From NCBI RefSeq assembly GCF_005876985.1, contig NZ_VAHD01000001.1:744001-808000 (forward strand): a DNA stretch of 64,000 nt. The letters run 5' to 3'. The position numbers and the translations under genes are program-made. Under the pieces are notes generated by a model. That model ran no database searches, was not told the DNA's origin, and saw only the letters and a program-made list of their open reading frames with translations. Origin of the DNA: Rhodoferax bucti (lineage in GTDB: Bacteria; Pseudomonadota; Gammaproteobacteria; Burkholderiales; Burkholderiaceae_C). Positions within the stretch are counted from its first letter, which is position 1. Each line of letters begins with the position of its first letter. Of this stretch, positions 35,375 to 43,530 are shown piece by piece.

Positions 35375-36109
35375 TTACGACCGGCCCAAAGCGCTTAACT
35401 CGGGCGATACGTTGGACCACTGCACCTGAAAGCCGCTGGTAGCTTGTAACCGCGGGGTTAGTGCTAGTGCGTGGGTGGTGCCGGCCAGCACACTGTCAAT
35501 CACCGGTACTGGCACGTAGGGCTGCACCGCCGCCGCCATGCCGGCCAGGCCCGCACCGCCCAGCACAATGCTGCGCACGCCGGGCCGTGTGGCCATGTCG
35601 GCACAGGCTTGAGCCAATAGCTGTATGGCCGCTTGCGGATCATTGGCCAGCTCCACGCCGCTGGGTGCAACCGTGTGGATATCCACCACCTGCTCGTACA
35701 CACCCAAACCCATGGCCAAGCGCTGGAGCATGGGTTTCCATGCTGCGCCACCGGTCACCACCGCAAACCCGCCGTGCTGGCTGGCTTGCAGGAAAGAGGC
35801 CTCGGCCAAGCCGGTAACTGGGGCTGCGCTGCTCTCCCGCAATGCCCACAAACCGGGGTCGCCGAAGCAGGCAATCAGCACCGCATCGGGCGCAAAAAGG
35901 GGTGATGTGGATTGATCGGCGGCCCAGGCATCGAGCAAGGCATGGCCGGCCACGGCATAGCTGGCTTCGCAGGCGATGTAGGGAGCGCCGAAGCGTGCAG
36001 TGACGGTGTCCACTTGCACGTTGGGCCCGGCAGCTTGTTGCACATGGTGTTGCACCAGCGCACTGACGGACGCAGACGTGTTGGGGTTGATCACAAGCAG
36101 GCGGCGCAT
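35375..36109 (-). CDS. Asp/Glu/hydantoin racemase family protein, second cysteine missing
   Basis: A 244-residue member of the aspartate/glutamate/hydantoin racemase superfamily. The N-terminus RRLLVINPNTSASVSALVQH and the first catalytic Cys (VLIACFGDPGLWAL) are typical of hydantoin racemases. The second catalytic Cys is expected in a VLGCAGMAG-type motif but reads VLGGAGLAG here (codon GGT). It may therefore be inactive as a two-base racemase, or catalyse a related one-cysteine reaction. It is the last gene of the ABC transporter/GntR operon, five bases after the regulator. Confidence 0.85.
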   Translation of the reverse strand: MRRLLVINPNTSASVSALVQHHVQQAAGPNVQVDTVTARFGAPYIACEASYAVAGHALLDAWAADQSTSPLFAPDAVLIACFGDPGLWALRESSAAPVTGLAEASFLQASQHGGFAVVTGGAAWKPMLQRLAMGLGVYEQVVDIHTVAPSGVELANDPQAAIQLLAQACADMATRPGVRSIVLGGAGLAGMAAAVQPYVPVPVIDSVLAGTTHALALTPRLQATSGFQVQWSNVSPELSALGRS

Positions 36110-36114
36110 GGGTA

Positions 36115-36825
36115 TCAGGGCGCCGGTGGTGTGCCGAACAGCGACAGAAGGTCGGGGGCATCGTCGGCAGATTCGGTGAAATGCAGCTGTTGCTCCAGCT
36201 GCTCCAGGTGTTCGCGCATCAGGCGGGCTGCTTCCCGCGGGTCGCGCAGGCGGATGGCGTCCAGCAGGGCGCGGTGCTCCTGGCAGCCACACGAGGTGGC
36301 CTCGGTTTTGGCCTGGGCGTGGTTGTCGCTGTAGGTCATCAAAATCAAGGAGGTGCGCGACACCAGCTCCCGCAGGATGCGCCCCAGCGTCTGGTGGTCG
36401 GACGCATTGGCAATGTGCAGGTGAAAGTCGCCGGAGAGACGGATGGCGCGGCGCATGTCGCCGCTGGCGCGCGCGGCTTCTTCCTCGTTGATGCACTGGG
36501 TGAGCACGGCAATGTCGTCTGCCGTGGCGCTGGCGATGAAGCATTCGATGAGCGTGGGCTCGATCATGCGGCGCACCTCAAACACTTCGCGTGCTTCTTT
36601 CTCCGTGGGCTGCGCCACCATGGCACCCCGGTTGGGCGTGAGGGTGACGATTTGCTCATTGGCCAGGCGCACCAGCACCGGGCGGACGCGGGTGCGCGAG
36701 ACACCGAAGGCACTGGCCAGCTTTTCTTCAATCAGCTTGGTGCCGGGGGGCAGGCGGTGATCGAGGATGGTGGCCACCATGCGCTCGTAAATCTCGTTTT
36801 CCGTCAGTGCAACAAATTCGCTCAT
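36115..36825 (-). CDS. GntR-family regulator, FadR/FCD type
   Basis: A 236-residue regulator. The N-terminal winged helix is seen in LTENEIYERMVATILDHRLP, GTKLIEEKLASAFGVSRTRV and RPVLVRLANEQIVTL. The C-terminal FCD ligand-binding domain has the metal-ligand pattern of FadR relatives (GDFHLHIANASDHQTL, REHLEQLEQQLHF). The ligand is probably an amino acid, hydantoin or organic acid carried by the transporter encoded in the same operon. The ATG overlaps the permease stop (ATGA). A tandem palindromic operator lies upstream of the first operon gene. Confidence 0.9.
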   Translation of the reverse strand: MSEFVALTENEIYERMVATILDHRLPPGTKLIEEKLASAFGVSRTRVRPVLVRLANEQIVTLTPNRGAMVAQPTEKEAREVFEVRRMIEPTLIECFIASATADDIAVLTQCINEEEAARASGDMRRAIRLSGDFHLHIANASDHQTLGRILRELVSRTSLILMTYSDNHAQAKTEATSCGCQEHRALLDAIRLRDPREAARLMREHLEQLEQQLHFTESADDAPDLLSLFGTPPAP

Positions 36826-37709
36826 GTGTCCCGCTTTGCGTGCTGGCGCTTGGCCAGAAGAGAGGACAAGCCCACCGCCAATCCCATGACGAGAAACGAT
36901 ACCACCATGGTCACTGTGCCCAGGGCGTAAATGGAGGGCGTGGTGACGGTGGTGGTAAGCCCCTGCAACTCCAGCGGCAAGGTGTTCACATCACCAATGG
37001 CCTGGGAGGTGCGGGCGATTTCGTCCCAGCTCAGGGTGAAGCCGAACATGCCGATACCCACCACCGACGGCGCGATCAGCGGCAGCACCACATGGCGGAA
37101 GGTTTGCCACGGGGTGGCACCGAGGTCGCGCGCCGCCTCTTCATAAGCGGGGTTGAAGCGGTTGAAGATGGCAAACATGATGAGCAGGCCAAAAGGCAAC
37201 GTCCAGGTCAGGTGGGCGCCGAGGGCCGAGGTGTAAATGCCCAGGGCGGTGCCGTAGTTCTCCAGCACGCCGTCCATGCCCAAGCTTTCCAGCACCTTTT
37301 TGACGCCGCCATCGAGCAGGCGGAACTCCAGGCCGATGCCCAGCGACACGATGATGGACGGCATGATGAGGCTGGCGACGACAGTAAAAAACAGCACATT
37401 CGCAAAGCGCAATTTTTTGCGGAAGGCCAGGCCCGCCAGCACGGAGAGCACGATGGTGAGCGCCATCACGGTCAGGCCCAGACCCAGCGAGCGTTGCAGC
37501 GCGGCGGTAATGTCCACCACGCCCAGCCCTTCGGCCAGTTTGCTAAACCAGTGTAAGGAGACGCCTCGCATGGGAAAGGTCAGCCCGCCTTCAGGCCCCT
37601 GAAAGCTCAGTACCACGATGACGAACATGGGGCCGTAGAGAAACAGCACATAGGCGGCGAAGAACGCGGCCAGCAGCCAGAAGGCGGGGGGGCGTTTGTC
37701 GGAGTTCAT
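36822..37709 (-). CDS. ABC transporter permease, PotC-like
   Basis: A 295-residue inner-membrane permease of the spermidine/putrescine (PotBC) family, with six hydrophobic segments. The cytoplasmic EAA loop reads EEAARDLGATPWQTFRHVVL. ATG 37709 is used because it overlaps the stop of the partner permease; a longer frame upstream is only that gene read out of frame. It pairs with the PotB-like permease next to it. Confidence 0.92.
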   Translation of the reverse strand: MNSDKRPPAFWLLAAFFAAYVLFLYGPMFVIVVLSFQGPEGGLTFPMRGVSLHWFSKLAEGLGVVDITAALQRSLGLGLTVMALTIVLSVLAGLAFRKKLRFANVLFFTVVASLIMPSIIVSLGIGLEFRLLDGGVKKVLESLGMDGVLENYGTALGIYTSALGAHLTWTLPFGLLIMFAIFNRFNPAYEEAARDLGATPWQTFRHVVLPLIAPSVVGIGMFGFTLSWDEIARTSQAIGDVNTLPLELQGLTTTVTTPSIYALGTVTMVVSFLVMGLAVGLSSLLAKRQHAKRDT

Positions 37710-38626
37710 AGTTCCTTCCGAATGTCGACCATGCGGGTCAGCGCCCAGATGATCATCAAGACAATGGCCAACAGCACCACGGCATTGGCCGCCGCAAGCG
37801 GGAACTGCAGGTAAGACGTCTGCACCTGGATGATCTTGCCCACCGATGCGATCTGCTGCCCGCCCATGACGCCGATGGTGACGAAGTCGCCCATCACGAT
37901 GGTGATGACGAAGATGGAGCCGATGATGATGCCGGTGCGGCACAAGGGAATGATCACGTTCCACAAGGTTTGCCAAGCGCTGGCACCGCTGTCGCTGGCG
38001 GCCTCGATCAAGCTGCGGTCAATGCGCATCATGCTGTTGAAGATGGGCACGATCATGAAGGTCGTGAACAGGTGCACAAAAGCCAGCACCACCGAGAAAT
38101 TAGAGAACAGCAGCCACTCGATGGGCTGGTCGACCATGCCGTAACCCACCAAAAAATCATTCACCAAGCCATTGCGCCCCAGAAGCGGCACCCAGGCAAT
38201 CATGCGGATCACGTTGGACGTCCAGAACGGAATGGTGCAGAGCACGAACAGCACGACCTGCACACCGCTGGACTGGACGTGGAAGGCCAGAAAGTACGAC
38301 ACCGTGAAGCCGATCACCAGCGTCAGTGCCCACACCAGCAAACAGAACTTGAAGGTGGACAGGTAGGTCTTCAGGGTGACGCACAGGTCGCCCGACTCGT
38401 TGCGCGAGAGGCAACCGTCAAACACCGCGACATAGTTCTTGAAGGTGAAGCCGGGCAACATCTCGTACTGGTTGTAGTCCCAGAAACTCACCATCAGCAC
38501 CAGGGCCAATGGAATTAAAAAGAAGAGCGCAAACACCGTGGTGAGCGGCAAGGCCTGCCACCAGGCCGCAAGTGTGCGGCCCGGGGCAGATGCCGCCGGA
38601 AGTGAAGGTGTTGAAGGTGCGCTCAT
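37706..38626 (-). CDS. ABC transporter permease, PotB-like
   Basis: A 306-residue permease with six transmembrane segments. Features are the N-terminal helix TTVFALFFLIPLALVLMVSF, a periplasmic loop with two cysteines (DGCLSRNESGDLCVTLK), and the EAA loop IEAASDSGASAWQTLWNVII. It is the first of two permeases for the importer; the downstream permease starts within its stop codon (ATGA). Confidence 0.92.
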   Translation of the reverse strand: MSAPSTPSLPAASAPGRTLAAWWQALPLTTVFALFFLIPLALVLMVSFWDYNQYEMLPGFTFKNYVAVFDGCLSRNESGDLCVTLKTYLSTFKFCLLVWALTLVIGFTVSYFLAFHVQSSGVQVVLFVLCTIPFWTSNVIRMIAWVPLLGRNGLVNDFLVGYGMVDQPIEWLLFSNFSVVLAFVHLFTTFMIVPIFNSMMRIDRSLIEAASDSGASAWQTLWNVIIPLCRTGIIIGSIFVITIVMGDFVTIGVMGGQQIASVGKIIQVQTSYLQFPLAAANAVVLLAIVLMIIWALTRMVDIRKEL

Positions 38627-38656
38627 GGTGTTTTCACTTCTCTAGGTAGCAGTTGG

Positions 38657-39937
38657 TTACGCTGCGACGAACTCGTTCCACTTCTGGACCATGTAGGCGT
38701 TCTCGTCCATCACGGCGTTCCAGCAGGCGATACCGCCCATGCGGGCTTCGTAGCTGCCGCCGTCGCGCACTTCGCCCTTCTTCGCCAGCACATCGCCATT
38801 GGGGCTCTTGATGTCCTGGGTGGCAGGCTTGCCTTCCATCCAGTAGGCCCATTCGTAGGCTTCCATTTTGGCTTTGGCGGTGTCCAGCACAGCGCTGTAA
38901 TAGCCTTGGCGGTTGAGGTAGGCACCAGCCCAGCCGTCCAGGAACCAGTTGATGAACTCATAGGCGCCGTCCAGCTTTTTGCCCGACAAGGTGGCGGGAA
39001 TGCCAAAGCCGGAAGCCCAGGCGCGATAGCCCTCTTTGAGTGGCTGGAAGGTGCAGGCAATGCCCTTGGTGCGCACGGCCGTGACCGCAGGGCTCCACAT
39101 GGACTGGATCACCACTTCGCCCGAGGCCATCAGGTTCACAGACTCGTTGAAGTCTTTCCACAGGCTGCGGAACTGGCCTTGCTTTTTGGCTTCAATCAGC
39201 GTCTTGATGGTGAGATCAATTTCCTTCTTGGTCATGTTGCCCTTGTCGGGGTACTTGTAGATGCCCATGGCTTCCACCACCATGGCGGCGTCCATGATGC
39301 CGATGGACGGGATGTTCAGAATGGCGGCCTTGCCCTTGAACTCGGGGTTCAGCAGCTCGGCCCAGGAGGAGATGGGGCGCTTGATCAGGTCGGGGCGGAT
39401 GCCCAGCGTGTCGGCGTTGTACACAGTGGGGATCAAGCTCATGTACTGCGTGGGGCTCTTGGCGAACACCTTGCTCTTTTCGCCTTCCAGGAAGATGGTC
39501 TTCTTGGGGGCGGTGCCCTGGTCGCCCACGGCCTTGCCGGCCACCATGCCGGTGGTGAACAGGGTGGTGATCTTGTCGGCGTTCTTGATGCGCTTGGTGT
39601 CGATGCCCTTCAGGTTGCCGGTGGGCACGATGTTTTTGAGCGAGAAGTACTCGGTGTCAATCAGGTCAAAGCTGTTGGGTGCGGTGACGGCGCGCTTGGT
39701 CACGTCGTCGGTGGTTACGGCCACGTACTGGATCTTGATGCCGGTGTCTTTTTCAAACTTCTCTGCAATCGCCTTGTCCTGGTTCACCGCAGTGCCCAGG
39801 TAGCGCAACACGATTTTTTCCTGGGCGTGCACGGCCGGGAAGATGCCTGCGGCCAGGATGCCGGCAGTGCCTTTGAGCAAGCTGCGGCGTTGCACGGGGG
39901 CAGCGGTGGAGAGGGTGTCTTTCAGATCGTCAGCCAT
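38657..39937 (-). CDS. Tat-exported extracellular solute-binding protein (PotD/AfuA-like)
   Basis: A 426-residue periplasmic binding protein of the type 2 fold, family SBP_bac_8/PotD-like. The signal has a twin arginine (QRRSLLKGTAGILAAGIFPA), so it is probably exported folded by Tat. VLRYLGTAVNQDKAIAEKFE opens the mature domain. It should bring the substrate to the PotB/PotC-like permeases encoded downstream. The ligand cannot be read from sequence; polyamines, amino acids or opine-like compounds are all possible. Confidence 0.9.
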   Translation of the reverse strand: MADDLKDTLSTAAPVQRRSLLKGTAGILAAGIFPAVHAQEKIVLRYLGTAVNQDKAIAEKFEKDTGIKIQYVAVTTDDVTKRAVTAPNSFDLIDTEYFSLKNIVPTGNLKGIDTKRIKNADKITTLFTTGMVAGKAVGDQGTAPKKTIFLEGEKSKVFAKSPTQYMSLIPTVYNADTLGIRPDLIKRPISSWAELLNPEFKGKAAILNIPSIGIMDAAMVVEAMGIYKYPDKGNMTKKEIDLTIKTLIEAKKQGQFRSLWKDFNESVNLMASGEVVIQSMWSPAVTAVRTKGIACTFQPLKEGYRAWASGFGIPATLSGKKLDGAYEFINWFLDGWAGAYLNRQGYYSAVLDTAKAKMEAYEWAYWMEGKPATQDIKSPNGDVLAKKGEVRDGGSYEARMGGIACWNAVMDENAYMVQKWNEFVAA

Positions 39938-40021
39938 GAGAAAACTCCTAGAGGTTGCGGAGGGTTTGAAAACTTCTTGCGAAGACAGGGGGAAACGGGG
40001 CGGGTGTCCAGCGGGTGGCGT

Positions 40022-41053
40022 TCAGCGGGGCAGCGGATGTGCGGCCTCGGGCGTCCAGCGCAGTTGCACGGTCTCGCCCACGGCATAGGGCCGCGCGGCA
40101 AAGGTGGACTCGGACAACATCACCGACAGCTCGGCGGTGGTGGAGGCGGTGACCGAGGTGCCGGGGTTTTGCAGGCCCAGCAGCACGTAGGTGCCCTGGT
40201 ATTCCACATCGGTGATGAGTGCCATCTTGGTGTGGGGTGCGTCCGGCACCGCCTGGTCGGCCGGAAGCACTTGCAGGTGGTCGGTGCGCACACCGACCTT
40301 GCCTTCGGGCGTGGTGATGACGTTGTGGCCACCCATGAAGCGGGCAACGAACTCACTGGCCGGCCGGTTGTAGACCTCGTGCGGGCTGCCCACTTGCTCG
40401 ATGACGCCGTGGTTCATCACCACCATGGTGTCGGCCAGGGCCATGGCTTCTTCCTGGCTGTGGGTGACGTGGATGAAGGTCAGGCCCAACTCCTTTTGCC
40501 AGCGGCGCAGCTCGGCACGCATCTGGATGCGCAGGAAGGGGTCGAGTGCAGACAGAGGCTCGTCCAGCAGCAGCACGCGTGGCTGGGTGATCAGGGCGCG
40601 GGCCAGGGCCACGCGCTGTTGCTGGCCGCCGGAGAGTTCTGCGGGTTTGCGTGCTGCCAGGTGGCCCATGGCTACGCGTTCCAGCAGGTCCTGCGCCTTG
40701 GCCTGGCGCTCGGCCTTGGCCACGCCCTTCATCTTGAGGCTGAAGGCCACGTTGTCCACCGCGCTCAGGTGGGGAAAGAGCGCGAAGCTCTGGAACATCA
40801 TGGCCGTGCCGCGCTCGGCGGCGGGCAGGTCGGTGATGTTGCGGTTCTCCAGCAGGATGTCGCCGTCAGACGCCGACTCGTGCCCCGCAATCATGCGCAG
40901 CGTGGTGCTCTTGCCGCAGCCCGAAGGGCCGAGCAGGCAGCAGTAGCTGCCGCTGGCAATGCGCAGGTGGATGCTGTCCACAGCGGGCTTGCCCTGGGCA
41001 TAGCGCTTGGTGAGCCCGATGACTTCGATGGCGGCAGGTGCGTTGGCGTTCAT
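40022..41053 (-). CDS. ABC transporter ATP-binding protein, PotA-like
   Basis: A 343-residue ATPase with a C-terminal TOBE regulatory domain. Walker A is GPSGCGKSTT, the signature LSGGQQQRVALARAL, Walker B VLLLDEPLSALD, and the H-loop FIHVTHSQEEA. It energises the importer encoded downstream and heads the operon of ATPase, binding protein, two permeases, GntR and racemase. The 84-bp gap to the binding-protein gene contains no obvious terminator. Confidence 0.94.
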   Translation of the reverse strand: MNANAPAAIEVIGLTKRYAQGKPAVDSIHLRIASGSYCCLLGPSGCGKSTTLRMIAGHESASDGDILLENRNITDLPAAERGTAMMFQSFALFPHLSAVDNVAFSLKMKGVAKAERQAKAQDLLERVAMGHLAARKPAELSGGQQQRVALARALITQPRVLLLDEPLSALDPFLRIQMRAELRRWQKELGLTFIHVTHSQEEAMALADTMVVMNHGVIEQVGSPHEVYNRPASEFVARFMGGHNVITTPEGKVGVRTDHLQVLPADQAVPDAPHTKMALITDVEYQGTYVLLGLQNPGTSVTASTTAELSVMLSESTFAARPYAVGETVQLRWTPEAAHPLPR

Positions 41054-41083
41054 GCCAAGCCTTTACGCAAAGCGCGTGCCAGC

Positions 41084-41118
41084 TTTGTACACAATGTTTT
41101 TCAAGAATTGTGTACAAA
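41084..41118 (-). promoter_or_regulatory. Tandem GntR/FCD-type operator upstream of the ABC operon
   Basis: TTTGTACACAAT (41084-41095) and ATTGTGTACAAA (41107-41118) are exact reverse complements 11 bp apart. Each half is itself nearly palindromic (TTGTACACAA and TTGTGTACAA), in the style of FadR-subfamily sites. The centres are 23 bp apart, about two helical turns. The site lies 31 bp before the ATG of the ATPase gene. The GntR protein of the same operon is the obvious candidate to bind it. Confidence 0.75.
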
Positions 41119-41223
41119 ATGCACCGGCTTTGTGCAACTCGCATCACCGGATTTGCAATCCGGTGCGCGGCTTTGGTGCAGGCGCTGCCTTAGCCTGCGC
41201 CTTGTTTATGGTTCAAATCAGGT

Positions 41224-41268
41224 GCTAGCGCTCGTGGAATAAGCGCGAACAGCTCCTGATTTGATAGC
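41224..41268 (+). repeat. Dispersed double-hairpin repeat, copy 4
   Basis: GCTAGCGCTCG with AAGCGCGA forms the first stem. The second is degenerate here (GCTCC against GATAGC). The copy lies between the ABC operon promoter and the end of the DUF2892 gene. Confidence 0.8.
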
Positions 41269-41272
41269 GATA

Positions 41273-41464
41273 TCAGTGTTTAACCGCGCAGGTGCTGAAG
41301 CCGAAGATGGCATACGGCGGGCACCAGCCCAGCAGGCCGGTGGCCAGGGGCACGGTGCCCAGCCATCCCCACCAGCCCACCGTACCGGTGGCGGCCAAGC
41401 CGACGAGCACGGCGCCAGCGCCGATGCGGATGATGCGGTCGATACCGCCAACGTTTGCTTTCAT
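41273..41464 (-). CDS. DUF2892 inner-membrane protein
   Basis: A 63-residue protein with two predicted transmembrane helices and the DUF2892 pattern: N-terminal GGIDRIIRIGAGAVLVGLAA and C-terminal TGLLGWCPPYAIFGFSTCAV, with two cysteines. The family (YgaP membrane-part-like) often accompanies rhodanese or sulfur genes; its role is unknown. A good AGGAG site precedes the ATG but lies in a possible hairpin. It is next to a Crp/Fnr gene and a CRP-like palindrome. Confidence 0.85.
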   Translation of the reverse strand: MKANVGGIDRIIRIGAGAVLVGLAATGTVGWWGWLGTVPLATGLLGWCPPYAIFGFSTCAVKH

Positions 41465-41466
41465 GG

Positions 41467-41495
41467 AATCACTCCTTGGTTGGGTTGGAGTGATT
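41467..41495 (-). promoter_or_regulatory. Hairpin that can sequester the DUF2892 ribosome site
   Basis: In mRNA sense, AATCACTCC pairs perfectly with GGAGTGATT (9 bp, 11-base loop). The right arm contains the Shine-Dalgarno AGGAG of the DUF2892 gene, so folding would block initiation. Confidence 0.45.
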
Positions 41496-41519
41496 GGGCG
41501 CTTTGTGGCGCCTTGTGTC

Positions 41520-41535
41520 TGTGACTTAGGTCACG
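41520..41535. promoter_or_regulatory. CRP/FNR-type palindrome upstream of the DUF2892 gene
   Basis: TGTGA-CTTAGG-TCACG matches the classical TGTGA-N6-TCACA geometry with one mismatch. It lies 56 bp upstream of the DUF2892 start and overlaps the end of the Crp/Fnr regulator gene, whose product is a candidate to bind it. Confidence 0.55.
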
Positions 41536-42205
41536 CAGCGCGAGCGGCAGGGCCCGGTGAGCCGCCGCCGGCCAGCGTACGCAAGGCTTGGCTGTTGAGG
41601 ATGTGGATGTGCTCCCGGCCCAAGGTGAGCCAACCCTCGCGCTCAAAGCGGCGCAGCAGACGGGTGATGATTTCGCGCACCGTGCCCAGCTCGTCGGCCA
41701 GCGTCTGGTGCGAGAGGTGCAAATCCTGGCCGCGGCCCAGCAAGGCGTTGGCCAGGCGCTGGTCCAGTTTTTGGAAGGCCACCGCGTCGATCAGGCTGGT
41801 CAGGTCGGCCATGCGCTCGGCAAACAGGCCCAGCACCAGGTCGCGGAAGGCGGGCGCCTCCAGCCAGCGGGTAAAGGTCGCGGGGCTGATGAGCACAAGC
41901 TCACTCTCTTTGGTGCTCACGCCGTGGGCACTCAGCGCCTGGCTGCGAAACAGCGATGCACTGCTCACCAGACACAACTCCCCGGGCACCACGCGGTACA
42001 GCTCCAGGTGCCGCCCGTCGCCGGACTGGCGCGCCACCCGCACCTCGCCGCGCAGCACCAGCGGAAAGCCCTGGCAGGGCCGCCCTTCAGCAAACAGCTC
42101 GGTACCCGCCGGCACGGTGAAGCCCCGGCCCTCCGGCCCGAGCGCCGCCAGGGTGGGCGACACATGGGCCAATGCGGGGTACAGATCGAGGGTGGCGGTG
42201 GACAT
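41531..42205 (-). CDS. Crp/Fnr family transcriptional regulator
   Basis: A 224-residue regulator. The N-terminal cyclic-nucleotide-binding-like beta barrel (FTVPAGTELFAEGRPCQGFP then LVLRGEVRV) lacks the cysteine cluster of Fnr. The C-terminal winged helix has LADELGTVREIITRLLRRFE as recognition unit. Such proteins commonly sense redox, oxygen or nitrogen oxides. It is followed by a CRP-like palindrome and the DUF2892 membrane protein gene, a probable target. Confidence 0.9.
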   Translation of the reverse strand: MSTATLDLYPALAHVSPTLAALGPEGRGFTVPAGTELFAEGRPCQGFPLVLRGEVRVARQSGDGRHLELYRVVPGELCLVSSASLFRSQALSAHGVSTKESELVLISPATFTRWLEAPAFRDLVLGLFAERMADLTSLIDAVAFQKLDQRLANALLGRGQDLHLSHQTLADELGTVREIITRLLRRFEREGWLTLGREHIHILNSQALRTLAGGGSPGPAARAA

Positions 42206-42224
42206 GGTGGGTGGTGTTTTGCGG

Positions 42225-42270
42225 CTCTAGCGTTCGTGCAATATGCGCAAGCAGCTATGAATTTGATAGT
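42225..42270 (+). repeat. Dispersed double-hairpin repeat, copy 5 (provides the cueR stop codon)
   Basis: CTCTAGCGTTCGT is followed by TGCGCAAGCAGCTATG and ATTTGATAG. The minus-strand cueR gene ends inside it: its stop codon (42255-42257) and last few codons are repeat sequence. Confidence 0.85.
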
Positions 42271-42716
42271 GAAATGCTGCCGCCCGCCAAGTCGTCAAGG
42301 ATGGGGCAGTCCGGCCGCTCATCGCCATGGCAGCAGTGCAGCAGGGTGGACAGCGTGCGCTGCATCGCCTGCATGGCGGCAATGCGCTCGCTCAGCTCGT
42401 CCATGTGTTTCTGCGCAATCTTTTTGACGTGGGCGCTCGCCCGGCGCTTGTTTTGCCACAGGCCGACCAGCTCGCCGATCTCGGCCATGGAGAAACCCAG
42501 ATCGCGGCAGCGCTTGATGAAACGCAGGGTGTGCACATCGGCCGCGCTGTACAGCCGGTAGCCGCTCTCGGTGCGCGCCACCGCGCCCAGCAAGCCCAGC
42601 GACTCGTAGTGCCGCAGCATCTTGGCCGAGACGCCGCTTTGCTTGGCGGCCTCGCCGATGTTGACGGGCTGCGTGTTGGCCCCCACGCTTGCCAGGGGTT
42701 CAGGCCGCGACGGCAT
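42255..42716 (-). CDS. cueR: Copper-responsive MerR-family regulator CueR
   Basis: A 153-residue MerR-type activator. The helix-turn-helix is in NIGEAAKQSGVSAKMLRHYE, followed by SGYRLYSAADVHTLRFIKRC and the dimer helix. The metal loop has two cysteines spaced as in CueR (CCHGDERPDCPIL), which bind Cu(I). The last residues (ISLSNS) come from a dispersed repeat that supplies the stop. ATG 42716 overlaps the end of copZ by 17 bases. CueR should act on the two 19-bp-spacer promoters found before copZ and copA. Confidence 0.93.
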   Translation of the reverse strand: MPSRPEPLASVGANTQPVNIGEAAKQSGVSAKMLRHYESLGLLGAVARTESGYRLYSAADVHTLRFIKRCRDLGFSMAEIGELVGLWQNKRRASAHVKKIAQKHMDELSERIAAMQAMQRTLSTLLHCCHGDERPDCPILDDLAGGSISLSNS

Positions 42717-42897
42717 AGCCCTCTTCGGCAATCGCTTTGGCAAGGGTTTCGCGGGCTTGGGTGGATTCGACTTCCACCTTGTTCTGGCTGCGGTCGATCT
42801 TCACTTGGGCTTGAGGGTCCGCGTCCTGAATCGCGCGGGTCACGGCCTTTTCGCAATGGCCGCAGGTCATGCCGGTGACGGTAAAGGTTTGGTTCAT
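42700..42897 (-). CDS. copZ: Copper chaperone (HMA domain), CopZ-like
   Basis: A 65-residue heavy-metal-associated domain. The metal-binding loop is GMTCGHC near residue 10, and the C-terminus is AIAEEGYAVAA. CopZ proteins carry Cu(I) to CopA and to copper-sensing regulators. It has a good GGAG ribosome site and a MerR-type promoter just upstream, and it is followed by overlapping cueR. Confidence 0.94.
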   Translation of the reverse strand: MNQTFTVTGMTCGHCEKAVTRAIQDADPQAQVKIDRSQNKVEVESTQARETLAKAIAEEGYAVAA

Positions 42898-42924
42898 AAG
42901 GGCTCCTGGTTGGTCGATGAGCGC

Positions 42925-42955
42925 ATTGTGAACCTTGCCATGGTGGGAGGGTCAA
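42925..42955 (-). promoter_or_regulatory. CueR-type promoter of copZ-cueR
   Basis: On the minus strand: -35 TTGACC (42955-42950), a 19-bp spacer, and -10 CACAAT (42930-42925). The spacer carries the dyad ACCCTCCCACCATGGCAAGG plus T. The 19-bp spacing is the hallmark of MerR-family promoters. The -35 includes the TGA stop of the upstream membrane-protein gene. Confidence 0.8.
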
Positions 42956-43503
42956 GCCCTGTGCATCAATACCATGGCGAACAAAGCCACCCCCACGATG
43001 ACGGCGGCGACCAGGGCCATCAGCCCCACGCGGCGGAGCAAGCCACCCAGCCATGGGAGCACCTGCGGTGCGTCTTGCAGTTTGGCGCCACCGAGCAGGG
43101 CAAAGCTCAGCAACCAGCAGTAATACCCCGGCTGCGCCAGCAACCCTGTGGAATGCAGTGGCAGCATGGCAGAGCCCGCCCACGGCACCCCTACCAGGAT
43201 GTTGACGACAAAAAAGACTGCCCACACCCCCAGCGAAGGGTTGCGGGGCGTGGCAGTGCGGCGAAGCGGGTGCCAGGCCTCGGCGATGAACAAAGCGTTG
43301 CTCAGCAGGCTGGCGATTGCCAATGCGGAGTAGGGCAACAGCAGCACCGCCATGGGCAGATAAGCAAGCCCCATTCCGATTAGCACGAAGCCGGGCTCGG
43401 TGCTCCCGCCTTTCAGCTGGAGGGTTGGCAGCACAAAACTCAGCAGCCACAGTGCCAGGGCGGCGTGGCGCAGTTGGCGATTTGAGGGGCGGAAACCTGG
43501 CAT
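42952..43503 (-). CDS. Hypothetical multi-pass membrane protein
   Basis: A 183-residue protein with about four or five hydrophobic helices (LRHAALALWLLSFVLPTLQL near the N-terminus, LGVWAVFFVVNILVGVPWAG in the middle, VGLMALVAAVIVGVALFAMV at the C-terminus). I recognise no family. Its TGA stop forms part of the -35 box of the copZ promoter, so it abuts the copper genes directly. ATG 43503 is chosen. It is divergent from the Fic gene, and the 50-bp gap contains TGGCGCA repeats. Confidence 0.7.
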   Translation of the reverse strand: MPGFRPSNRQLRHAALALWLLSFVLPTLQLKGGSTEPGFVLIGMGLAYLPMAVLLLPYSALAIASLLSNALFIAEAWHPLRRTATPRNPSLGVWAVFFVVNILVGVPWAGSAMLPLHSTGLLAQPGYYCWLLSFALLGGAKLQDAPQVLPWLGGLLRRVGLMALVAAVIVGVALFAMVLMHRA

Positions 43504-43530
43504 GGACCGATTGTGCCGCCTTCGTGCTTG

